A stretch of DNA of 7,888 bases from Spartobacteria bacterium (GTDB lineage Bacteria > Verrucomicrobiota > Verrucomicrobiia > Chthoniobacterales > UBA6821), in assembly GCA_947466005.1 (NCBI GenBank), contig CANIBV010000076.1:1-7888 (forward strand), read 5' to 3'. The notes beneath the pieces are model-generated. The model did not search any database, had not been told where the DNA came from, and saw only the letters and a program-made list of their open reading frames with translations. This document shows, one piece after another, positions 1-5,083 of this stretch. Position 1 is the first letter of the stretch, and every line of letters starts with the position of its first letter. Both the position numbers and the translations under genes were made by a program.

Positions 1-1
1 A

Positions 2-100
2 GGAAGCCTTATATTGACGGCGCTTGACCTCCGTGTGATTGCGTGGAAATCGGGGCTTCAGAGCAAACTCAGGCAAAATCTCTACAGAATCTTAGGTTAG
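2..100 (+). CDS. Possible C-terminal end of an unidentified protein (partial)
   Basis: This frame is open from the window edge through 32 codons to a TAG at 98-100. The other two plus frames and the three minus frames all close within the same stretch. The visible tail ends in K-L-R-Q-N-L-Y-R-I-L-G, a basic amphipathic ending that reads like real protein, but I do not recognise a family. It would end one base from the stop codon of the convergent glycosyltransferase gene, a common tail-to-tail arrangement. An open run of this length can arise by chance, so this is a tentative call that needs the sequence to the left. Confidence 0.35.
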   Translation, partial: GSLILTALDLRVIAWKSGLQSKLRQNLYRILG

Positions 101-105
101 CCTAA
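92..105. other. Short hairpin across two convergent stop codons
   Basis: TTAGG (92-96) and CCTAA (101-105) can pair around a TTAG loop. The element covers the stop codon of the possible plus-strand gene (98-100) and that of the minus-strand glycosyltransferase (102-104). The 5-bp AT-rich stem has no T-run close on either side, so it is weak as a bidirectional terminator and may be chance. Confidence 0.2.
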
Positions 106-1055
106 TTGTTTTCTGAAGAGAGGGTTTTTTCCACCACATAAAGCGGTCGCTGCTTACCTTGGAAATAAATGCGGCAGACGTATTCACCCACGATGGCTGT
201 GGCGATGAGGTTGGCCCCGCCCAACATGAAGATCAAGGTGATCACGGAGCGCCAGCCGATGACCCCGGTATCACCGGTAATGAACATCATCATGTACGAC
301 TGTAAGAGGTAGGCTCCGCCGAGCAGAAAGACGAGAACACCAAAATAGAAGGCAAGGCGGATCGGCACCTTGGAATACCCAAAGAGGCCGTCTAGGGCCC
401 CCTCGACTCTGCGGGAGATGCTGTAGCTGCTTGTGCCTGCATGACGCTCCGGGCGGTCATAGGGTATGCCGATCTGCTTGAATCCCACCCAGCTACGCAT
501 TCCTCGGATGAGGCGATCACGCTCCGGCATCTCGGCGATCAGCTTGCCGACTCGGCGGCTCACAAGACCGAATTCCCCGGCATCAAGAGGAATCGGGCGC
601 TCGGAGATGGCATTAAAGAGCCTGTAGAAGATCCCGAAGCAGGCCCGGAGCCAGAGGGGCTCCTTCCTGTTCTTGCGGACGCCATACACGACGTCGTAAC
701 CCCCGCGGAATTTCTCAAGGAAGACGGGGATTAGTTCCGGGGGATCCTGGAGATCGGCATCGAGGAAGATCATGGCCTCTCCAGAGGCCTGCATCATGCC
801 TGCCGAAATGGCTGCCTGATGGCCGAAGTTCCGCGAAAGCTGAACCAACTTCCAGCTTAGAGTGGGCGTGACTGAAAGTTGCTCGATCAGTGCCGCCGTA
901 TTGTCAGTGCTGCCGTCATCCACAAAGACAGTCTCGAATTGATCATCCGCAAGTTTTGACGCGACGTCGGTGAGTCGACTCCAGAGGAATGGAACTCCCC
1001 CGGATTCGTTGAGCATGGGAATGATGAGGGTGACAAGCATCTGTGATAAAAACAT
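102..1055 (-). CDS. Polyprenyl-phosphate glycosyltransferase, GT2 family (DPM1/GtrB/CsbB-like)
   Basis: The enzyme is predicted to transfer a sugar from a nucleotide donor to a polyprenyl phosphate on the cytoplasmic face of the inner membrane. The 317-residue product opens with the GT-A fold start L-I-I-P-M-L-N-E (10-17), followed by V-D-D-G-S-T-D (45-51), the family signature S-R-N-F-G-H-Q (74-80) and the metal-binding D-A-D-L-Q-D-P-P-E (99-107). An A-G-T-S-S-Y-S motif precedes two C-terminal hydrophobic segments at about 230-252 and 264-290. This layout and length are typical of DPM1-like bactoprenol glycosyltransferases. The sugar cannot be read from the sequence; mannose, glucose and GlcNAc are all possible. 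Two starts are possible: ATG at 1055 or ATG at 1040, which begins right at the catalytic fold. Neither has a clear Shine-Dalgarno. It is divergent from the YfhO-like gene, a likely functional partner. Confidence 0.9.
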   Translation of the reverse strand: MFLSQMLVTLIIPMLNESGGVPFLWSRLTDVASKLADDQFETVFVDDGSTDNTAALIEQLSVTPTLSWKLVQLSRNFGHQAAISAGMMQASGEAMIFLDADLQDPPELIPVFLEKFRGGYDVVYGVRKNRKEPLWLRACFGIFYRLFNAISERPIPLDAGEFGLVSRRVGKLIAEMPERDRLIRGMRSWVGFKQIGIPYDRPERHAGTSSYSISRRVEGALDGLFGYSKVPIRLAFYFGVLVFLLGGAYLLQSYMMMFITGDTGVIGWRSVITLIFMLGGANLIATAIVGEYVCRIYFQGKQRPLYVVEKTLSSENN

Positions 1056-1148
1056 CTAGGTTTGATCGGTTGGGATGACAAGCACAAGGGCAGCGCTGCT
1101 TTCTGCCGACAAATGCATTGAAGAGAGCGGAGAAAGGGCGTTTAAGAG
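1056..1148. promoter_or_regulatory. Divergent intergenic region with a 10-bp palindrome
   Basis: These 93 bases separate the start codons of two divergently transcribed genes and so should hold both promoters. The perfect palindrome GCAGCGCTGC lies at 1090-1099, near the middle, where a shared operator would be expected. I could not pick convincing -35/-10 boxes on either strand. An A/G-rich stretch at about 1130-1147 is the only weak ribosome-binding candidate for the plus-strand gene. Confidence 0.35.
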
Positions 1149-3569
1149 ATGATCCCGCACCATTTTATGAGTTCAAAAAACACATCGTTGCCAGAGACGA
1201 AACCGTCACAACATGAGAAAATCGCAATTTGGACGCTCATAGGACTATTCTTCCTTCTTTCGGCTCTCTGGCTTCTGGCCCCCATCTCCAGGGAGGAGGG
1301 GTTTGCCGATACATCGCGCTATCCTGATGTTTTTAGGGGGTTGCTGACGCATGGCCCCTCTTGGTGGAATCCCAATTACATGCTAGGCCAGAACTTGGCC
1401 ACGGCTTATGTCGCGGGGCTCAGCGTGGGACTTCTCTCCCTCGGGGTGAAGCTACTCGGTTTCCTCATCGGGGGAATGGCCTCGTTCAAGATGGTAGTGA
1501 TCCTCTTTGCCGCAGGCTCACTGGTCGCCATGAATGCCCTGATCCGGAGCATGGGTGGATCCCGCCTGATTGGCATCGTGGGTGCGGGATTCTATCTCCT
1601 GATCCCCGTGATGATGGTGAGGGGGCCGGTCTATGAGCACTTCGGTCAGTTCATGACCTTCATTTTTACCCCCTTGCTTTTCAGGGGGATCATTGCAGTT
1701 GCCGAGAGGCGCTCCCCCGCCGAGATAGTCCTGCTGGGGGTAGCCGCCGCGGGATTGGCGCTAAGTTACGCAAAGGTTGCGGTGATTTTGGTCCCGATTC
1801 TTGCCCTCTGGGCGTGGGCCGTGCTGAGAGACCGCTCCGATTGGCAGTCGCTGATCAAGGCCTACGTGATGTCACTCGGAGTGGCCGTGCTTTGCGGGTT
1901 GGTACCCCTGCTACCCGGGGCCAAGGAATTCGCCAATGCCGCAGGGTTCCTCTTCGACCCGCTGGACGGCTGGAAATCCCATTATTCATTCAAGACGGCA
2001 CTCTCACTCATTGACCCGAGTAACTATCTGCTCACCGGCCTGGGGCCGGATTTTGAATCCGATTCCGCCTTCTTCCATATGGGAATCATCCCGCTCATTT
2101 TGCTTTCCTTGGGGTTGGCATTGCCCGGGTTGGCGGAATGGAGGAAGTCGAAGATTGGTTTCTGGTTCCTGATTCTTAATGCATCGTGGCTGATCGGTCT
2201 CTGGTTCTCAGCCGGACCGGCTGGCATCTTTGGAGGCCACCTTGATCTGCTGAAGCACGCCCAGCAGATGCCGGATACGAATATTCCGATTGCATGGCTC
2301 TCATTGGTCTGGCTGGGATGGGTGGCTTGGCTCACCGCGAGGGCACTCTTTAAAGAACGGGTCGCGCCAGCGTTGATCGCAACGGCGCTTTTTCTCGCAC
2401 TTCCAATTTTTCATGTCGCGGAGCTTCTTTTCCCGATGTTCCGGGACATCCGGGCCCCGGAATCATTCTTCTCCACGACGGGTTTTTGCTGTCTGGCAGC
2501 GGCGACGGCTTTGGTCTCCGGGGAGATCTTCATTCAGTTGATCCCGCAAGGGCGCCGTCTGACGCTGGCAGCAACGGCGCTTGCCGTCATGCTCTTGCAG
2601 TTGTTCTCGATGTCGCAGATCTACACCTCACGACTGTTACCCAATGAAATATGGAAGGACTATTCGGCTACTTGTGAGTTTCTAAAATCCGCCCCGATAG
2701 AGGGGCGCGTTCATCCTCTGAGCGGTCGTTATTTTTACCTCACGCTTCCCCAGCAGGCGGGCCGTGCCGTGGATACGGAGTCATCGGCCCGTCACTTCCA
2801 GCTGAAGTGGGTGCGTCATCTCGAGGCTGCGGGGAATGCGAGCGGAGACTCTCTTCGGAGCTATCTGAATCTCGCCGGAGTCGCCTACGTTCTACTCGAC
2901 AAGACTGATCCCTTCTCACCGAAGCAGATGCAGGATTTCTTCCGCTCGATCTATCCGGTTGCCTTCGAGAACAACTTTTTTGCGGTGTTGGCAAACCCCG
3001 GGACGCTTTACCCTGCCTTCCTTGCCCATGATTTCGTAGCGTTGCCTCCCGAGAGCTACGCGATGGCTCCGGCTGCACTCCAATTGACTCCTCAGAATCT
3101 CATCACTGTGGAGATGGCTGGCGTAGATCGCAACATGCCAGGCTTCGCTGGTCAGGCGAAGGGGTCCAATCAGATCGAGCTGCTCGGCCAATATCAGGGG
3201 AAAACGGGACAGCCGTTCGCTCGCGTGCCGCTCGTCGGGAACCGTATGGACGACTACCAGCGGATGAGCTATCAGCTCCCGCCGACCGTCTCAGGCTGGC
3301 TTGTGGTCTCGGAGGCCTATCACCCCGACTGGACCGTCATGATCGATGGGAGGCCTACCGAAGTTCATCCTGCCGAGGCTGCCCTCCTCTCAACCTATGT
3401 GCCACCGGGATCCCATGAAGTGACTTTCCAGTTCAAAGCTCCTGCTTGGTATTCGCTCTGTCTTGGTCTGGGAGCAATCAGCTGGATTGCGGCCCTCGCG
3501 GCCCTTCTTTACCTCCCGTCCAAATGGGCACCGGCTAAATGGAGGCAATGGTGGATTGGGAAAAATTGA
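1149..3569 (+). CDS. YfhO-like multi-pass membrane protein, probable GT-C type glycosyltransferase
   Basis: This 806-residue protein has a first membrane segment at about 25-45, roughly twelve more up to about residue 500, a large soluble region (about 500-760) and one final segment at about 770-795. Acidic residues in the first outside loop (E49, E50, D54, D60), followed by a W-W-N-P...G stretch (72-80), fit the GT-C layout, where such residues can be catalytic. The soluble part contains L-N-L-A-G-V-A-Y-V-L-L-D (about 571-583) and G-W-L-V-V-S-E-A-Y-H-P-D-W (716-728), followed by a beta-rich P-P-G-S-H-E-V-T-F segment. Both are hallmarks I associate with the YfhO family. YfhO proteins in Firmicutes move sugars from lipid carriers to teichoic acids outside the membrane; the acceptor here is unknown. 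Alternative starts are ATG 1149 and ATG 1167. The divergent GT2 gene is a likely supplier of the lipid-linked sugar. Confidence 0.75.
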   Translation: MIPHHFMSSKNTSLPETKPSQHEKIAIWTLIGLFFLLSALWLLAPISREEGFADTSRYPDVFRGLLTHGPSWWNPNYMLGQNLATAYVAGLSVGLLSLGVKLLGFLIGGMASFKMVVILFAAGSLVAMNALIRSMGGSRLIGIVGAGFYLLIPVMMVRGPVYEHFGQFMTFIFTPLLFRGIIAVAERRSPAEIVLLGVAAAGLALSYAKVAVILVPILALWAWAVLRDRSDWQSLIKAYVMSLGVAVLCGLVPLLPGAKEFANAAGFLFDPLDGWKSHYSFKTALSLIDPSNYLLTGLGPDFESDSAFFHMGIIPLILLSLGLALPGLAEWRKSKIGFWFLILNASWLIGLWFSAGPAGIFGGHLDLLKHAQQMPDTNIPIAWLSLVWLGWVAWLTARALFKERVAPALIATALFLALPIFHVAELLFPMFRDIRAPESFFSTTGFCCLAAATALVSGEIFIQLIPQGRRLTLAATALAVMLLQLFSMSQIYTSRLLPNEIWKDYSATCEFLKSAPIEGRVHPLSGRYFYLTLPQQAGRAVDTESSARHFQLKWVRHLEAAGNASGDSLRSYLNLAGVAYVLLDKTDPFSPKQMQDFFRSIYPVAFENNFFAVLANPGTLYPAFLAHDFVALPPESYAMAPAALQLTPQNLITVEMAGVDRNMPGFAGQAKGSNQIELLGQYQGKTGQPFARVPLVGNRMDDYQRMSYQLPPTVSGWLVVSEAYHPDWTVMIDGRPTEVHPAEAALLSTYVPPGSHEVTFQFKAPAWYSLCLGLGAISWIAALAALLYLPSKWAPAKWRQWWIGKN

Positions 3570-3570
3570 C
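3562..3570. repeat. Left copy of a 9-bp direct repeat framing the GxxExxY module
   Basis: AAAATTGAC occurs here and again at 4094-4102. The copy contains the TGA stop of the YfhO-like gene (3567-3569). The two copies bracket the repeat-rich module and look like a target-site duplication, although the match is short. Confidence 0.35.
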
Positions 3571-3575
3571 ACAGA

Positions 3576-3604
3576 TTATCGCGCCAAGACGCCAAGGCGC
3601 AAAG
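3576..3604 (+). repeat. Repeat copy A (inverted relative to copy B)
   Basis: This 29-base repeat begins TTATCGCG and ends CGCAAAG. It matches the reverse complement of 3698-3726 at 26 of 29 positions by direct comparison. It starts seven bases after the stop of the YfhO-like gene. Repeats of this CGCAAAG/GCCAAGGCG type are, from memory, common around GxxExxY genes in diverse bacteria. Confidence 0.8.
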
Positions 3605-3697
3605 AAGCTGAATAATTCCCAATGAGGATATGAGCAGAAGCTTTGTTTCAATGCACAAGCACCGCGGTGATTTTTCAGGACCACCCTTTTATCATTC

Positions 3698-3726
3698 CTT
3701 TGCGTCTTGGCGCCTTTGCGCGATAA
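3698..3726 (-). repeat. Repeat copy B (inverted partner of copy A)
   Basis: This copy starts CTTTGCGTC and ends GCGCGATAA, 15 bases before the ATG of the GxxExxY remnant. With copy A it can form a long stem around a 93-base loop (3605-3697). Such a structure would sit in any transcript running from the YfhO-like gene toward the remnant. Confidence 0.8.
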
Positions 3727-3741
3727 CTCGGATAAAGACAG

Positions 3742-4101
3742 ATGACCGAGAATGAAATTGGTTCTGTGGTGGTTGATTAATCGATCGAGGTTCATCGATT
3801 TTTGGGACCTGGCTTGTTGGAATCAGTCTATGAAGCGTCCCTTCTTCATGAGCTTCAATTAAGGGGTCTCTCAGTTATGGCTCAGGTGCCCATTGATGTG
3901 GAGTATAAGGGGGTTCGATTTGAAAAGGGGTTTCGTGCCGATCTGATCATTAATGGGATTGTGATTATTGAGCTCAAGTCAGTTGAACTCCTCACTGCCG
4001 CTCATAGGAAACAGCTTCAGACGTATCACCTCTTAGCGCCTTTGCGTCTTTGCGCGAGCTACTTCAGACTCTCCCTGACATTCTTCCACCAAGAAAATTG
4101 A
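3742..4101 (+). pseudogene. GxxExxY-family protein (PDDEXK_3-like), broken by a nonsense codon and 3' replacement
   Basis: Translation from ATG 3742 gives M-T-E-N-E-I-G-S-V-V-V-D, then TAA at 3778-3780, then S-I-E-V-H-R-F-L-G-P-G-L-L-E-S-V-Y-E in the same frame. Both halves match the N-terminus of GxxExxY proteins, and the stop sits where the family carries a small residue such as S, A or C; one base change from TCA would create it. The defining G-L-L-E-S-V-Y motif is intact. So is the PD-(D/E)XK-like pattern, with D in R-A-D-L-I-I and E-L-K in I-I-E-L-K-S-V. After Q-L-Q-T-Y the family's usual L-R-L...I-N-F-N ending is absent, and the reading frame runs into repeat copy C to a TGA at 4099-4101. 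A shorter product could start at TTG 3802 but would lack the first helix. The family's function is poorly known. Confidence 0.8.
4032..4057 (-). repeat. Repeat copy C (same orientation as copy B)
   Basis: This 26-base copy reads CTTAGCGCC...TTTGCGCGA and matches 3698-3723 at 22 of 26 positions. It lies inside the 3' part of the GxxExxY remnant's reading frame and replaces the expected C-terminal coding sequence. In an undamaged module it would probably lie downstream of the gene. Confidence 0.75.
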
Positions 4102-4102
4102 C
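4094..4102. repeat. Right copy of the 9-bp direct repeat
   Basis: AAAATTGAC is identical to 3562-3570. It holds the TGA of the GxxExxY remnant and overlaps the candidate -35 box of the vapBC promoter. Confidence 0.35.
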
Positions 4103-4126
4103 CTCCGTGGCATTTGATGTAAAAAT
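4098..4126 (+). promoter_or_regulatory. Candidate sigma-70 promoter of vapBC
   Basis: TTGACC (4098-4103, five of six consensus bases) is followed by a 17-base spacer and AAAAAT (4121-4126, four of six). Transcription would start about seven bases downstream, at or next to the vapB ATG (4133). No Shine-Dalgarno precedes that ATG, so the transcript may be leaderless or nearly so. Confidence 0.45.
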
Positions 4127-4132
4127 GTTTTT

Positions 4133-4396
4133 ATGAGAACAACGCTGGATTTGCCTGATCCCACCTTCAGGAGATTGAAGGCTGAGGCCTCGATTCGAGG
4201 GCTCAAGCTTAAGGAGATGGTGTGCCTGTTCATTGAGGCTGGACTGGCCGCTAACGCTCCCAGAAACAGGATAGAAGCACGGAGGCGCAGTCCGTTGCCA
4301 GTTACCAGAAAGGCAACTGGAACCCCACACTCCGCTCTCTCCAATGCTCATATCAACGAGATCCTGACCCTGGAGGAGTACCATGGGGAGCATTGA
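4133..4396 (+). CDS. VapB-type antitoxin (ribbon-helix-helix)
   Basis: The 87-residue protein is predicted to bind and neutralise the PIN toxin encoded next to it and to repress their shared promoter. Residues 1-38 follow the ribbon-helix-helix pattern: a beta strand M-R-T-T-L-D-L-P, then helix F-R-R-L-K-A-E-A, a turn at R-G-L-K-L-K-E, and a second helix ending I-E-A-G-L. The basic middle (R-R-R-S-P-L-P-V) and the end L-S-N-A-H-I-N-E-I-L resemble the disordered VapB tail that wraps the toxin. The gene starts 31 bases after the GxxExxY remnant and overlaps the toxin gene by 14 bases, which indicates one transcript and translational coupling. The ATG lacks a recognisable ribosome-binding site. 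The VapB assignment rests on the fold pattern and neighbour rather than strong sequence identity. Confidence 0.85.
   Translation: MRTTLDLPDPTFRRLKAEASIRGLKLKEMVCLFIEAGLAANAPRNRIEARRRSPLPVTRKATGTPHSALSNAHINEILTLEEYHGEH
4298..4320 (+). other. Hairpin inside vapB coding sequence
   Basis: CCAGTTACC (4298-4306) and GGCAACTGG (4312-4320) form a 9-bp stem with one A-C mismatch and an AGAAA loop. It lies 62 bases before the toxin start codon. It could affect decay or coupling of the vapBC message, or be a by-product of codon choice. Confidence 0.35.
4372..4376 (+). promoter_or_regulatory. Ribosome binding site of vapC
   Basis: GGAGG lies six bases before ATG 4383, inside the end of vapB. It is much stronger than anything before vapB and supports the 4383 start, giving a 14-base overlap of the two genes. 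Confidence 0.75.
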
Positions 4397-4826
4397 TCTC
4401 CCGGACATCAATGTCTGGCTGGCCCTGGCTGATCCGGACCATCAGCACCATGAGAGAGCAAGGGGATACTGGGAGAAGGAATCAGCTGAGAAAATTGTAT
4501 TCACTCGAATCACGATGCTCGGGCTGCTTAGGTTGCTGTCTAATCATCATGTCATGAAGGGACAACCCTTCAGTCCGAACGAGGCATGGGGTGCCTATGA
4601 TGCTCTCCGTGATTTGCCGGAGGTGGCGTTTCTTGAGGAGCCTGATTCCACGGAGTCTAAGATGAAGGAGTGGAGTGCTGCGCCGAAATTTCCACCATCC
4701 CGATTAACCGATGCTTGGATTGCCGCTGTTGCCTTCTCGACACGATCACGCCTGGTTTCCTTCGATTCTGATTACAGGAATTTTGCGGGGCTCTCATTCC
4801 TTCATCTTACGACAGGAAAAAGTTGA
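4383..4826 (+). CDS. VapC-type PIN-domain toxin (ribonuclease)
   Basis: The 147-residue protein spans a whole PIN domain. PIN toxins are metal-dependent RNases that cut tRNA or rRNA when released from the antitoxin. Visible signatures are L-P-D-I-N-V-W-L-A-L (6-15, with catalytic D8), H-x-x-H followed by A-R-x-Y-W (20-30), T-R-I-T-M-L-G-L-L-R-L-L (41-52), L-T-D-A-W-I-A-A-V-A (108-117, with D110) and S-F-D-S-D-Y (126-131, with D128 and D130). The glutamate that many VapCs carry in the T-R-I-T-M-L-G segment is absent; a Q-L-G-type segment there is, as I recall, typical of the large Mycobacterium-type VapC subfamily. Length and motif order indicate an intact, potentially active toxin. It converges on manC with a 247-base gap. 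Confidence 0.9.
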   Translation: MGSIDLPDINVWLALADPDHQHHERARGYWEKESAEKIVFTRITMLGLLRLLSNHHVMKGQPFSPNEAWGAYDALRDLPEVAFLEEPDSTESKMKEWSAAPKFPPSRLTDAWIAAVAFSTRSRLVSFDSDYRNFAGLSFLHLTTGKS

Positions 4827-5073
4827 AGAGTTATAGAAGCGGAATAATACCAATCATCATCAGAAATGACACTCTATGGCTGGTTTTTTTGGCGTGCAGC
4901 ATTATCGTCATCGCTCTGGTTACCTGAAGCACCCATCCCCCGTATCCCCTTGGCTTGCCCGGCCGATGCTTTGCATTTAAAATAAGGCTTTCCCAAGTCA
5001 TTGAACCTGTATGACTAACACGGCAACTGGCTCAAATCACCGGGCCACGTCAAGAGGTTCAGGCCAGATCCGT
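4827..5073. other. Gene-free gap between vapC and manC
   Basis: This stretch separates two convergent genes. It holds a run of seven T at 4884-4890 with no convincing GC stem before it, a small ATGC-TTT-GCAT palindrome near 4967, and one arm of an inverted repeat at 5030-5037. Only very short open frames occur: 34 codons from ATG 4876 on the plus strand and 20 codons on the minus strand, both without a ribosome-binding site. I see no gene or RNA here. Confidence 0.6.
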
Positions 5074-5083
5074 CTATTTGAGC
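5030..5083 (-). terminator. Inverted repeat at the manC 3' end (possible weak terminator)
   Basis: GCTCAAAT (5030-5037) and ATTTGAGC (5076-5083) are perfect 8-base complements, 38 bases apart, and one arm overlaps the manC stop codon. The inner part has facing GGCC boxes that could extend the structure. There is no T-run on the manC side, so it is not a classic intrinsic terminator. Confidence 0.25.

Noticed and set aside
441..734. Plus-strand open frame of 97 codons antisense to the GT2 gene
   Set aside because: It is a shadow of the conserved glycosyltransferase frame, with no motif and no ribosome-binding site.
3535..3795. Minus-strand open frame of 86 codons across the repeat region, with S-R-K-G-A-K-T-Q-R and F-F-A-P-W-R-L-G-A stretches
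   Set aside because: These residues are simply translations of repeat copies A and B. Such repeats often yield spurious small hypothetical proteins, and the frame also overlaps the YfhO-like gene end.
3779..3803. AATCGAT/ATCGATT inverted repeat with trailing T's at the nonsense codon, terminator-like
   Set aside because: The stem is only 7 bp and AT-rich, and it lies inside sequence explained by the conserved GxxExxY protein, so coincidence is more likely.
4033..4411. Two minus-strand open frames opposite vapB
   Set aside because: Both are opposite a well-supported vapB, and one is partly encoded by repeat copy C.
4884..4890. Run of seven T after vapC as an intrinsic terminator
   Set aside because: I found no stable GC-containing stem immediately upstream, so the hairpin half of a terminator is missing.
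4876..4980. 34-codon plus-strand open frame in the vapC-manC gap
   Set aside because: It has no ribosome-binding site, no recognisable composition or motif, and is short enough to be chance.
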